A program made the translations under genes and the position numbers. Of a DNA stretch of 64,000 nucleotides, positions 34,798 to 43,859 are shown piece by piece. The stretch spans positions 248,001 to 312,000 of the forward strand of contig CAXBBS010000001.1 in the NCBI GenBank assembly GCA_963974485.1. The letters are read 5' to 3'. Source of the DNA: JAALKW01 sp963974485 (lineage in GTDB: Bacteria > Pseudomonadota > Gammaproteobacteria > Legionellales > Legionellaceae). The stretch's first letter is position 1; every line of letters starts with the position of its first letter. The notes beneath the pieces were generated by a model. It ran no database searches and was not told the origin of the DNA. It worked only from the letters and a program-made list of their open reading frames with translations.

Positions 34798-36063
34798 ATG
34801 AACTTAAGTGAACTCAAGCGATTACCTATTGCTGAACTAATGAATATCGCCCAAGAAGCAAAAATTGAAAACACCTCCCGCATGCGTAAACAAGACATTG
34901 TCTTTTCTATTTTGAAAGCGAAAGCACTCAAAGGCGATGATATCTATGGCAATGGTGTGGTCGAAATTTTGCCCGAAGGCGGATTTGGCTTTTTACGCTC
35001 GTCCGACAGCTCTTACGTAGCAGGTCCTGATGATATCTATGTCTCTCCGAGCCAAATCAGACGCTTTGGTTTACGTACCGGCGACACCGTGTCTGGAAAA
35101 ATTCGTCCACCGAAAGATAACGAACGTTATTTTGCCTTACTCAAAGTGGATAAAATCAATCTTGATTCACCGGAAAACACCAAGCGTAAAATTTTATTCG
35201 AAAACTTAACACCGCTCTTTGCTTCCGAGCGTTTGGTTATGGAACAAGGTAACGGCAGTACTGAAGATTTGACCGCACGTGTGATTGACCTTGCAGCACC
35301 CTTTGGTCTTGGCCAACGTGGTCTCATCGTGGCCCCGCCTAAAGCCGGTAAAACCATCATGCTTCAAAATATCGCGCATTCCATCGCGCGCAATTACCCT
35401 AAATGCCATCTGATTGTTTTACTCATTGATGAGCGACCTGAGGAAGTCACCGAAATGCGACGCTCCGTCAAAGGCGAAGTGGTCGCCAGTACATTTGACG
35501 AACCGGCTCAACGCCACGTCCAAGTGGCTGAGATGGTGATTGAAAAAGCCAAGCGCCTGGTTGAGCACAAACACGACGTGGTGATTCTGCTTGATTCCAT
35601 CACGCGTCTTGCTCGTGCTTACAACACCGTTGTTCCTTCATCAGGAAAAGTGCTTACCGGTGGTGTGGATGCAAATGCTTTGCAACGCCCAAAACGTTTG
35701 TACGGTGCTGCCCGTAACATCGAAGAAGGCGGCAGCTTGACCATCATAGCCACAGCCATGGTCGAAACAGGTTCTCGCATGGATGAAGTTATCTATGAGG
35801 AATTCAAAGGTACCGGTAACATGGAAATCCACCTAAGCCGGGCTATTTCTGAGCGACGCACCTTCCCTGCGATTAACATCAATCGCTCGGGTACACGTCG
35901 TGAAGACTTACTGCTATCGCCCGAAGAACTGCAACGCATGTGGATTTTGCGTAAAATTCTTCAACCGATGGACGAAGCAGATGCCATTGAATTCTTGCTT
36001 GAGCGCATGAAAAATCACAAAACCAATGCCGAATTTTTTGACGCGATGAAGCGCCAGGAATAA
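34798..36063 (+). CDS. rho: Transcription termination factor Rho
   Basis: Hexameric RNA helicase that ends transcription. N-terminal RNA-binding domain with the cold-shock-like GGFGFLRS and YVSPSQIRRFGLRTGD. The ATPase has Walker A APPKAGKT (residues 179-186), Walker B VVILLDSITRLARAYN, and the Q/R-loop region SGKVLTGGVDANAL. At 421 residues it matches the E. coli length (419) with no insertion. ubiD follows after 4 bases. Confidence 0.98.
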   Translation: MNLSELKRLPIAELMNIAQEAKIENTSRMRKQDIVFSILKAKALKGDDIYGNGVVEILPEGGFGFLRSSDSSYVAGPDDIYVSPSQIRRFGLRTGDTVSGKIRPPKDNERYFALLKVDKINLDSPENTKRKILFENLTPLFASERLVMEQGNGSTEDLTARVIDLAAPFGLGQRGLIVAPPKAGKTIMLQNIAHSIARNYPKCHLIVLLIDERPEEVTEMRRSVKGEVVASTFDEPAQRHVQVAEMVIEKAKRLVEHKHDVVILLDSITRLARAYNTVVPSSGKVLTGGVDANALQRPKRLYGAARNIEEGGSLTIIATAMVETGSRMDEVIYEEFKGTGNMEIHLSRAISERRTFPAININRSGTRREDLLLSPEELQRMWILRKILQPMDEADAIEFLLERMKNHKTNAEFFDAMKRQE

Positions 36064-36067
36064 GCAC

Positions 36068-37549
36068 ATGAAGTACGAGGATTTGCGTGAGTTTATCAAC
36101 CATTTAGAGTCACGCAAGCTACTCACCCGTATTGATTACCCTGTGTCACCGGTGCTCGAAATGACCGCCGTCAGTGATAAAGTTCTTCGTGCGGGTGGGC
36201 CTGCCTTACTGTTTACACATCCGAAATATCATAACATGCCTGTGCTCACCAACCTCTTTGGTACCGTTGAGCGCGTGGCACTTGCGATGGGGCAAGAAGA
36301 TATATCAGCCTTACGTGACGTCGGTAAGCTCCTCGCGGCCCTCAAAGAACCTGAGCCACCCAAAGGCTTCAAAGACGCCTATCAACAACTTCCGCTGTTA
36401 AAACACGCGCTTCATATGGCACCCAAAATAACCAAGCGCGCGCCATGCCAAACGCATGTGATTGAAAAAAACGCGGTTGATTTAACTAAGCTTCCTATCC
36501 AAACATGCTGGCCAGATGATATTGCGCCTTTAATTACCTGGGGTTTGGTGACCACCAAAGGCCCGCATCATTCGCGTGAAAACATCGGCATTTATCGCCA
36601 ACAAGTATTAAACAAAAATCAACTCATCATGCGTTGGCTTGCCCACCGTGGTGGTGCACTCGACTATTTAGCCTGGCAAGAAGAACATCCTGGCGAGCGT
36701 TTTCCTATCGCTGTCACACTTGGTACCGATCCAGCAACACTTTTAGCTGCGGTAACACCCGTACCTGATACCTTATCTGAATATGCCTTCGCAGGCCTAC
36801 TGCGCGGCAAACGCACTGAATTAGTTAAATGCTTAACCCATGACTTACACGTGCCTGCACGCGCTGAAATTGTACTCGAAGGTTTTTTAGAACCGGGTGT
36901 ATTAGCACCTGAAGGTCCTTTTGGTGACCATACGGGGTATTACAACGAAGTGGAATCATTTCCTGTCTTCACGGTCGAATGCATCACACATCGCCCCGAT
37001 CCGATTTATCACAGCACCTACACCGGCCGCCCACCCGATGAACCCGCGATTCTCGGACTTGCGCTCAACGAAGTGTTTATCCCGTTATTGCAAAAACAGT
37101 TTCCAGAAATCATCGATTTTTATTTGCCACCCGAAGGCTGTTCATATCGTCTTGCCGTCATCACCATCAAAAAACAATACCCAGGACACGCCAAACGGGT
37201 CATGATGGCCGCCTGGTCGTTTTTAAAGCAATTCATGTACACTAAATTTGTGATTGTGTGTGACGACGATATTAACGCACGTAACTGGCAAGATGTGATT
37301 TGGGCCATGACCACACGTATGGATCCTGTACGTGACACCATCATGATTGAGAATACACCCATGGATTATTTAGACTTTGCCTCGCCTACTTCTGGATTAG
37401 GGTCTAAAATAGGTATGGATGCCACCAACAAGTGGCCCGGCGAAACCACGCGACCCTGGGGCAAGCCCATGGCGATGGATCCAGATGTTTTAAAACAGGT
37501 TGAAGATTATTGGCCTGATTTAGGAATCAACTTATGTCCAAAGAAATAA
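36068..37549 (+). CDS. ubiD: 3-polyprenyl-4-hydroxybenzoate carboxy-lyase UbiD
   Basis: Prenylated-FMN-dependent decarboxylase in ubiquinone synthesis. 493 residues, close to the 497 of E. coli UbiD. Family segments include ENIGIYRQQV, GEFG-type EGPFGDHTGYYNEVE, TYTGRPPDEPAILG and EGCSYRLAVITIKKQYPGHAKRV. The matching UbiX flavin prenyltransferase is not in this window. It overlaps the flavin reductase gene by 16 bases, so the two are coexpressed. Confidence 0.96.
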   Translation: MKYEDLREFINHLESRKLLTRIDYPVSPVLEMTAVSDKVLRAGGPALLFTHPKYHNMPVLTNLFGTVERVALAMGQEDISALRDVGKLLAALKEPEPPKGFKDAYQQLPLLKHALHMAPKITKRAPCQTHVIEKNAVDLTKLPIQTCWPDDIAPLITWGLVTTKGPHHSRENIGIYRQQVLNKNQLIMRWLAHRGGALDYLAWQEEHPGERFPIAVTLGTDPATLLAAVTPVPDTLSEYAFAGLLRGKRTELVKCLTHDLHVPARAEIVLEGFLEPGVLAPEGPFGDHTGYYNEVESFPVFTVECITHRPDPIYHSTYTGRPPDEPAILGLALNEVFIPLLQKQFPEIIDFYLPPEGCSYRLAVITIKKQYPGHAKRVMMAAWSFLKQFMYTKFVIVCDDDINARNWQDVIWAMTTRMDPVRDTIMIENTPMDYLDFASPTSGLGSKIGMDATNKWPGETTRPWGKPMAMDPDVLKQVEDYWPDLGINLCPKK

Positions 37550-38226
37550 CACCTGCGCACGTGACTCAAGCCACCCCGCTGACACGCAGTGTATTACGCG
37601 TCATTCTTACACCTGAGCACTATATTCCGTATGAAGCCGGGCAATACTTACAAGTGGTTTCATCCATCGAAACCCTTTTTTACTCCATCGCCAACGCACC
37701 TCTGGGTTCGCATACGTATGAACTGCATATCCGACACACGCCCGAGAATATCGAACATCAGCATGTCTTAAACACCATCAAGCAACAAGGCTGCGTGATT
37801 CTCAATTTACCTTTTGGCAGCTGTGTATTAAGCGCGCTAGACCCCAATCGCCCCATTATTTTTGTCGCTGGCGGCACGGGTTTTGCCCCGGTCAAAGCCA
37901 TGATTGAGCAATTGATGGCAAACGGTGATACGCGTCCGTTTGAACTCTACTGGAGCGCACGTTGCCAAGAAGATTTATATTTGGATGAACACGTTTTAAT
38001 ATGGAAAAAACACATCGAGCATTTTGATTATATTCCCCATATCAAAACATCTCATCAAAAAACACTGATTGAGCGTATTCAAGACAAGCACCCGCATGAT
38101 TTGGCCGATCACCAGGTCGTACTTGCAGGACCGTTTGATTTAGTTTATTCGTTACGTGATGATTTAATACAGCAAGGCTTATCTCCGAACCAACTGTTCT
38201 CAGATGCGTTTGATTTAGAAGCTTAA
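37534..38226 (+). CDS. NAD(P)H-flavin reductase, ferredoxin reductase-like
   Basis: 230 residues of the flavodoxin-reductase fold. The flavin-binding LFYSIANAP and the nucleotide-binding IFVAGGTGFAPVKAMIEQL are visible, and the C-terminal AGPFDLVYSLRDDL fits Fre/LuxG-type enzymes. It lacks a 2Fe-2S domain. In E. coli fre also lies next to ubiD, so supply of reduced flavin to the UbiD/UbiX system is a reasonable inference. Confidence 0.9.
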   Translation: MSKEITPAHVTQATPLTRSVLRVILTPEHYIPYEAGQYLQVVSSIETLFYSIANAPLGSHTYELHIRHTPENIEHQHVLNTIKQQGCVILNLPFGSCVLSALDPNRPIIFVAGGTGFAPVKAMIEQLMANGDTRPFELYWSARCQEDLYLDEHVLIWKKHIEHFDYIPHIKTSHQKTLIERIQDKHPHDLADHQVVLAGPFDLVYSLRDDLIQQGLSPNQLFSDAFDLEA

Positions 38227-38252
38227 AGCGTTAAATCACATTTTATCAGGCA

Positions 38253-38308
38253 AAAACGTGTTTTTTTCCACATTATATCAAGATAAAACGTGTAAAAACC
38301 CACATTAT
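38253..38308. repeat. Two direct repeats upstream of the AAA/DUF4143 gene
   Basis: AAAACGTGT followed by a T- or A-run and CCACATTAT occurs at 38253-38276 and again at 38285-38308, a spacing of 32 bases. The two copies match outside the homopolymer block. They end 36 bases before the start codon and may be binding sites for a regulator. Confidence 0.7.
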
Positions 38309-38344
38309 TTACTATAATCAAAAAAACATACTTGGAACACACGT

Positions 38345-39667
38345 ATGGAACGTGAGATTCTCAAACAATTATCTGCATGGAAAACAGCATTCAATCGCAA
38401 ACCGCTGCTGCTGTATGGTGCACGACAAGTCGGCAAAACACATGCGCTGAACACCTTTGCAAAACAAGCATATAAAACACATGTTTATTTAAACTTTGAA
38501 AACGACCCTGTTTTAAAACAATATTTTGAAGGTAGTTTGGAACCAAAAGAGCTGCTTTATAAGCTATCCATTCACTTTAATCAAACGATTGAACCTGAGC
38601 ATACACTGATTATTTTTGATGAAGTCCAGGAATGCCCTCATGCCTTAAATAGCTTGAAATATTTTCATGAGCGTGCAAATGAATATCATGTGTGTGCCTG
38701 TGGCTCCCTACTCGGCGTTAAAATAGGCCACAAAGAAGGCTTTCCTGTCGGACAAGTAAATTTTTATCATTTGTATCCTTTAAACTTCATGGAATTTTTA
38801 GATGCCATCGGCGAACATCGGCTTAAAGAACACCTGACTACAATACAAAAAATTGAGCCCCTACCAGAACCCTTTCACAATAAACTCAACGAATTACTAC
38901 GCATTTATTACTTTACTGGGGGCATGCCCGAAGCTGTACTCACATACATCCAAACAAAAGATTTTAATGCCGTGCGAACCGTTCACCACGATATTTTAAA
39001 ATCATATGATCTTGATTTTGCTAAACATGCGACAAAAACGTTAAGTATGAAAATCTCAGAAGTTTGGCATGCTATTCCAAATCAACTGGCAAAAGAGAAT
39101 AAAAAATTTGTTTATTCTTTGGTCCGAGCAAGCGCCAGAGCCAGAGAATATGAAGAAGCGATTCAATGGTTAGATGCCGCGGGCTTGATCCATAAAATAT
39201 ATAACATCTCAGCACCTAAAATACCCCTCAATGCTTATGCTAACTGGAATAACTTTAAAGTTTACCTTTTAGATGTGGGGTTATTAAATACACTTGCGGG
39301 ACTACCCGTACAAACATTACTCACAGGAAATCAGCTCTTTCAGGAATTTAAAGGCTCATTAACAGAAAATTTTGTTTTTCAAACTTTAGCACTCGATTTT
39401 GACAAACAATATTATTGGACAAGCCAAGGAACGGCCGAGGTTGATGGTGTTGTTCAATTAGAAAATGCCATACTTCCATTAGAAATCAAAGCCAATGTAT
39501 CAACAAAAAGTAAAAGCCTGCAAAGTTTTGTAACTAAATATCAGCCAACGTTAAGCCTTCGTGCATCCATGCTAAACTTAAGACTTGATGGTAACATCCT
39601 TAATATTCCGCTTTATTTGCTGGCATGCTTAGAACAGCTTGCAAATAATGCTCACGAAACCCTTTGA
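38345..39667 (+). CDS. AAA ATPase with C-terminal DUF4143
   Basis: 440 residues. Walker A is LLLYGARQVGKTHAL (near residue 25) and Walker B TLIIFDEVQECP (near 95); sensor-like CACGSLLG follows. The C-terminal half (LSENFVFQ-like LTENFVFQTL, EVDGVVQLENAILPLEIKANV) matches the DUF4143 nuclease-like domain with an E..E-x-K pattern. Such genes are scattered in bacteria and archaea, often as singletons gained by transfer; the biochemical role is unsettled. Base composition looks more AT-rich than its neighbours by eye. Confidence 0.9.
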   Translation: MEREILKQLSAWKTAFNRKPLLLYGARQVGKTHALNTFAKQAYKTHVYLNFENDPVLKQYFEGSLEPKELLYKLSIHFNQTIEPEHTLIIFDEVQECPHALNSLKYFHERANEYHVCACGSLLGVKIGHKEGFPVGQVNFYHLYPLNFMEFLDAIGEHRLKEHLTTIQKIEPLPEPFHNKLNELLRIYYFTGGMPEAVLTYIQTKDFNAVRTVHHDILKSYDLDFAKHATKTLSMKISEVWHAIPNQLAKENKKFVYSLVRASARAREYEEAIQWLDAAGLIHKIYNISAPKIPLNAYANWNNFKVYLLDVGLLNTLAGLPVQTLLTGNQLFQEFKGSLTENFVFQTLALDFDKQYYWTSQGTAEVDGVVQLENAILPLEIKANVSTKSKSLQSFVTKYQPTLSLRASMLNLRLDGNILNIPLYLLACLEQLANNAHETL

Positions 39668-39685
39668 TTTGGAGACATAAAACAT

Positions 39686-39877
39686 ATGAACAGTATGTAT
39701 CAACTGCTTGCCCTTGTCGGCGCCGGCCTTATCGGCTGGATTTTATACCGTACCGTTAAAAACAAACCCGAACAGTTTAGTCGTGAAAACTTAACAAAAA
39801 GCTTTTCGAGTATGGGATTTTTAGCGCTTGTCTTGATTGCGTTTGTCGCGTTTTTAGTCATACTCACGCGTCAGTGA
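39686..39877 (+). CDS. Small two-helix membrane protein
   Basis: 63 residues with two hydrophobic helices (YQLLALVGAGLIGWILY and MGFLALVLIAFVAFLVIL) joined by a polar loop containing KNKPEQFSRENLTKSFSS. GGAG lies upstream (GGAGACATAAAACAT). Function unknown. It starts 18 bases after the AAA gene and may be cotranscribed. Confidence 0.75.
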   Translation: MNSMYQLLALVGAGLIGWILYRTVKNKPEQFSRENLTKSFSSMGFLALVLIAFVAFLVILTRQ

Positions 39878-39892
39878 AGCTATCCCGAAAAA

Positions 39893-40579
39893 TCAAATAA
39901 TAAAGTTGCCAAACCTATCTTGATCATCATTGAAATCATCCCCCCTACCGCTATCCATTGATTTTCTAAATGCTTGAGTGGGTTCAGCATGGCCATCCAA
40001 AACACCATCGCCGATGTCCATAACCTGCCATTCATCTCGCACACTTTTCTTCGGCTCAACAACCGAAGCATACGCACGTGTGGCGGCATTATACAATCGA
40101 GCCAGTGGTGCAACCGCTGCAAGCAGCAAAATACTTACCCCTAACCAGGTCCGGGACATTCCCAAAAGCATGTCATTATCTTCTTGTTTACAAGCAGCAG
40201 GAATATTACTCAGCATTTGAATTAAACCAATAATCGTTTGCAAACTGCCTTCAATCGCAAGACCTATAGGCTGCAAGACCACCATCGCGAGATCTTTACT
40301 AAAAAAATCTACGGGAGATTTATCCAACGCATCTTGTATTGTATTTGAAAATTTTGAAAAATGAGGTGACATCTTGAAAACTGTAAGTAACTCACTGTCT
40401 CGCTTGCGCGTGTACCCTCTCATCAGTCCTGTATAAGCAACAGACGATTGTTCTCCAAAAGCTTGCTGATAAGCTTGCTGATAAGCTTGCACAAAAGCAT
40501 CAACATGCTTTGGATTTAAAAGTGCGTTTATTTTACGCGGGTCTACCTTATGCCCCGTTTTTGAATTGCGCTTAGCCAT
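39893..40579 (-). CDS. Unknown protein with central membrane segment
   Basis: About 228 residues. Basic N-terminus, a tandem YQQAYQQAF repeat near residue 35-45, two hydrophobic stretches (VVLQPIGLAIEGSLQTIIGLIQML and TWLGVSILLLAAVAPLARLY), and an acidic tail (MDIGDGVLDGH, GRGDDFNDDQDRFG). The start at 40579 has GAGG 9 bases upstream; a 14-base imperfect tandem duplication (40594-40621) lies in its leader. Not recognised. Confidence 0.7.
   Translation of the reverse strand: MAKRNSKTGHKVDPRKINALLNPKHVDAFVQAYQQAYQQAFGEQSSVAYTGLMRGYTRKRDSELLTVFKMSPHFSKFSNTIQDALDKSPVDFFSKDLAMVVLQPIGLAIEGSLQTIIGLIQMLSNIPAACKQEDNDMLLGMSRTWLGVSILLLAAVAPLARLYNAATRAYASVVEPKKSVRDEWQVMDIGDGVLDGHAEPTQAFRKSMDSGRGDDFNDDQDRFGNFII
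40459..40490. repeat. 12-base tandem repeat, 2.7 copies, in a coding region
   Basis: AAGCTTGCTGAT occurs twice in tandem followed by AAGCTTGC. On the minus strand it encodes the repeated AYQQ block of the protein at 39893-40579. Confidence 0.93.
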
Positions 40580-40681
40580 AACAACCATCCTCTAATCTAA
40601 ATAAGATAATCTAAATAAGACAAAAATAATTAACTACAAATATAATTATAGGCTATTTAGAACAAAAGATGGCCGAAGGTT

Positions 40682-41977
40682 TTACAGCCCCGGATCTTCG
40701 AGGCTTAACATGCCTGAATTAAAGTCATAAGCAAACAGCTCCGCGTAACGACCCCAGTCAATCATGGTCCGTAATACACGATCCGCTTCTTTTTCGCTTA
40801 AAAAATCTTCAAGTTTTGTTAAAAATCGCTCTTCTGAAACGCGATGACGTACTTTTTCATCTAAAACACGACGAATATGTGAGGCCAAAGGAATCGTGGC
40901 TACAAGCTGTTTCGCAAAGATATGTTTCCGCTCTTGCAAATCAGCCTCAGAGAATTGCTTCCCAAGGGATGTCAGATGAATATCACCTTCAAGAACTTGA
41001 GCAAAACCTAACACTTCGAGGGTTTCTAAAATAGGAAACAGATCATCGATATGTATCGTGATTTCATCCGCAAGCTCAGGTAGATCAATTTTTTTCGATT
41101 CAAACGATGTCATCGTTTCAATCAAACCTGAAAGCTCTGAAGGATCAACATCAGGAAGCCTATAGCCCAAACCAATCTGACGTGCTCGCTCAGCATGTTT
41201 TGTTTTACCACCGACACCTGTCGTCATCAGTTTATAAATACGATCGACAAATTCTCGGCACTCGGGCACATCCAAATCACGCGAAGGTAGCGTATCTAGC
41301 CGTAAATCAGCCCGTATAAAACCGGGATCACTCCCTAAAATAATAATTCTATCGGCAAGTGCTACCGCTTCTTCAATATTATGCGTAACCAGCAACATCG
41401 CATTCGTATTTGTTTTTTTATCACGCCATAGCTCTAACAAATCTGATTTTAAATTTTCTGCGGTTAATACATCCAAAGCTGAAAACGGCTCGTCCATAAG
41501 TAACACATCAGGATGCACCACCAGCGCCCGAGCAAAGCCAACACGTTGACACATGCCGCCTGAGAGCTCTCGAGGATACGCCGATTCAAATCCATCGAGC
41601 CCAATAATATCAATCGCTTCAATAGCACGCGTGCGACGCTCATCTCGACCAACGCCTTGCGCCTCAAGACCCAACTCAACATTTTCAAGCACCGTGAGCC
41701 ACGGCATAAGTGCAAACGATTGGAACACCATCGCAACCCCTGGAACAGGACCTCGAATTTGCTTGCCTCGATAGGTCACACGCCCACTGGTTGGAGGCAC
41801 AAGTCCGGCCAAAATACGTAATAAGGTTGACTTACCCGAGCCGGATTTTCCCAGTAACGCAACAATTTCACCTTTTTTCAGCGAAAAACTAATATCTTCA
41901 AGTACCAACAGTTCTTTTGACGCTGATTTTTTATACGCCTTGCGAACGTGATCAATCTCAATAATTGTTTCTGTCAT
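40682..41977 (-). CDS. ABC transporter ATP-binding protein with AAA-associated C-terminal domain
   Basis: 431 residues. The N-terminal ~260 form an ABC ATPase of the nitrate/sulfonate/taurine group: Walker A GKSGSGKST (43-51), Q-loop MVFQSFALMPW, signature LSGGMCQRVGFARAL, Walker B VLLMDEPFSALD and the H-loop VTHNIEEA. The remaining ~150 residues match the AAA-associated C-terminal extension often fused to this subfamily. The ATG at 41977 has GAGG 5 bases upstream and follows the permease stop by one base pair of overlap-free spacing. No substrate-binding protein is adjacent. Confidence 0.93.
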   Translation of the reverse strand: MTETIIEIDHVRKAYKKSASKELLVLEDISFSLKKGEIVALLGKSGSGKSTLLRILAGLVPPTSGRVTYRGKQIRGPVPGVAMVFQSFALMPWLTVLENVELGLEAQGVGRDERRTRAIEAIDIIGLDGFESAYPRELSGGMCQRVGFARALVVHPDVLLMDEPFSALDVLTAENLKSDLLELWRDKKTNTNAMLLVTHNIEEAVALADRIIILGSDPGFIRADLRLDTLPSRDLDVPECREFVDRIYKLMTTGVGGKTKHAERARQIGLGYRLPDVDPSELSGLIETMTSFESKKIDLPELADEITIHIDDLFPILETLEVLGFAQVLEGDIHLTSLGKQFSEADLQERKHIFAKQLVATIPLASHIRRVLDEKVRHRVSEERFLTKLEDFLSEKEADRVLRTMIDWGRYAELFAYDFNSGMLSLEDPGL

Positions 41978-41978
41978 A

Positions 41979-43727
41979 TCAACCTCTATCATATTGAAAA
42001 CGCGCCTCTGCCAGACGATATAACGGACGCCAGAGGAATTGATTAAACAGCAACACATACACACACATCATCGCCGTTCCCAAGGCAATCTGGGGAAAAT
42101 GACCGCTTAACGTATTTGCCTGAATATATTCCCCAAGCCCGGTAGCACGTAAGGTTGTATCACCCCAACTCACCCATTCAGCCACAATACTCGCATTCCA
42201 TGCACCGCCGGCTGCTGTAATGGCGCCCGTAATATAAAACGGAAAAATAGAAGGTAAAATCAAACTCCGCCACCACTGCCAGCCCCGTACCCCGAAATTT
42301 GACGCAGCCAACGTCAAATCACGTGGAATGCTCGAGGCGCCAGCAATCACGTTAAATAAAATATACCACTGGGTACCAAGAATCATCAGTGGTGTCACCC
42401 AAACCTCAACATTTAATTTAAACGTAACGATTGCAATCACAAACAACGGATAAAATAAATTAGCGGGAAAAGCTGCAGCTAGCTGAATCAAGGGCTGAAC
42501 TTTTTGGACCCACTTAGGACGTAAGCCAACCCATACGCCAACAGGTATCCAGAGCAGTGAGCTCAAAATAATTAAAATAATCACACGTGTCGCTGTCGCC
42601 AAACCTAACAGTGCAACACGCTCGACTTCATGCAGCGTTATCGTCGGCGAAATAAACAAAAATGCCTCAAAACCTGCAAAAAATAAAAGCCCCCAAACAA
42701 ATCCATTCCAAAGCCAGTCCATCGATACGCGTCGCTTAACAGGCTCTTCATGCTCCGATGCGTAGACTTTACGACGACGAAGCCATGAGGCGTTCACAAT
42801 CCAATCTTTGATGTACGCTAAACCTTCGCCAACCGATCGCATGAGTAAACTCTTACGTAACAAATCAATAAACCACGATTCATACGGTTCGTCATCTGGC
42901 AAAGCATCTAATTTAAATTTTTCAGACCACGCAATCAACGGACGAAAGACGAGTTGATCATAAACACAAATCACTAGAATCATGGTCAAAATCGCGTAGC
43001 CAACCGCATGTAAATTTCGTTCTTGAATGGCCAAAGCTATGTACGACCCAACACCTGGTAGGTCAATTTGTTGATGTGATACAACAATGGCCTCAGAAAG
43101 CACCACAAAAAACCAACTGGCCGACATCGACATCATCAGATTCCAGAGCACACCGGAAAGCGAACACGGCACTTCTATTTTCCAAAACCGCTGCCATGAT
43201 GACAACTGGAACATGGTAGCCGCCTCGTGAAGTTCCGGCGGTACGGTTTTAAGTGACTGATAAAAACTGAGGGTGATATTCCAAACCTGCGCCGTAAAAA
43301 TCACGAAAATCGCTGCACATTCAGGCCCTAACAAACTACCAGGAAATAAATGAATAAATCCTGTAATCGTAATCGCCAAAAAACTTAACACAGGGACGGC
43401 TTGAAGCACATCAATCATCGGTATAATAATACGTTCCGCACGCCGGTTTTTAGCAGCCAATGTCCCGACAACAAGTGTAAATAATATAGACATCCCAAGC
43501 GCTACAAACATACGTAACACGGTTCTTGAGGCATAAAAAGGAAGCGCAGAAGGATCCAGTGAAATAGGTAATGACTGGCCCAAAGCGTACGGCGTTGCCA
43601 TGGATTGGCCTGCTCGCCCCAAAAAAAACAACCCGAAAATCACAATCACCAACAACAACAAATCCCAGGCATTCATAAAACGACTAATTGGTTCACGATT
43701 GGTACTGTAAACGCGATTTTTGTCCAT
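41979..43727 (-). CDS. ABC transporter permease, two fused BPD-type domains
   Basis: 582 residues containing two homologous binding-protein-dependent permease units, about residues 60-265 and 370-565, each with five to six helices. EAA-type loops are visible: ELHEAATMFQLSSWQRFWKIEVPCSLSGVLWNL and DLTLAASNFGVRGWQWWRSLILPSIFPFYITGA. A cytoplasmic linker of ~70 charged residues joins them. It pairs with the ATPase downstream to make an importer of nitrate, sulfonate or a related small anion; substrate unproven. Confidence 0.93.
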   Translation of the reverse strand: MDKNRVYSTNREPISRFMNAWDLLLLVIVIFGLFFLGRAGQSMATPYALGQSLPISLDPSALPFYASRTVLRMFVALGMSILFTLVVGTLAAKNRRAERIIIPMIDVLQAVPVLSFLAITITGFIHLFPGSLLGPECAAIFVIFTAQVWNITLSFYQSLKTVPPELHEAATMFQLSSWQRFWKIEVPCSLSGVLWNLMMSMSASWFFVVLSEAIVVSHQQIDLPGVGSYIALAIQERNLHAVGYAILTMILVICVYDQLVFRPLIAWSEKFKLDALPDDEPYESWFIDLLRKSLLMRSVGEGLAYIKDWIVNASWLRRRKVYASEHEEPVKRRVSMDWLWNGFVWGLLFFAGFEAFLFISPTITLHEVERVALLGLATATRVIILIILSSLLWIPVGVWVGLRPKWVQKVQPLIQLAAAFPANLFYPLFVIAIVTFKLNVEVWVTPLMILGTQWYILFNVIAGASSIPRDLTLAASNFGVRGWQWWRSLILPSIFPFYITGAITAAGGAWNASIVAEWVSWGDTTLRATGLGEYIQANTLSGHFPQIALGTAMMCVYVLLFNQFLWRPLYRLAEARFQYDRG

Positions 43728-43792
43728 GCAAAGGCCTTATGATTTTAATTAGCTGATTTTAGCGCGCTTTACCCCAAGTATAAAGTAACATC

Positions 43793-43820
43793 TTGCTCAT
43801 AAACCGCATCTAAGTATAAC
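43793..43820 (+). promoter_or_regulatory. Putative sigma70 promoter for the gcv operon
   Basis: TTGCTC (43793-43798) and TATAAC (43815-43820) are separated by 16 bases, about 40 bases before the gcvT start. No glycine riboswitch consensus was found in the leader. Confidence 0.5.
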
Positions 43821-43859
43821 ATAGAGGTCTTCTGACGCACTCGAAGGGATTCTCGGGCT

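Noticed and set aside
43728..43859. Glycine riboswitch in the gcvT leader
   Set aside because: The conserved GGAGAG and AAAGGAC-type elements of the glycine aptamer are absent and the leader is too short.
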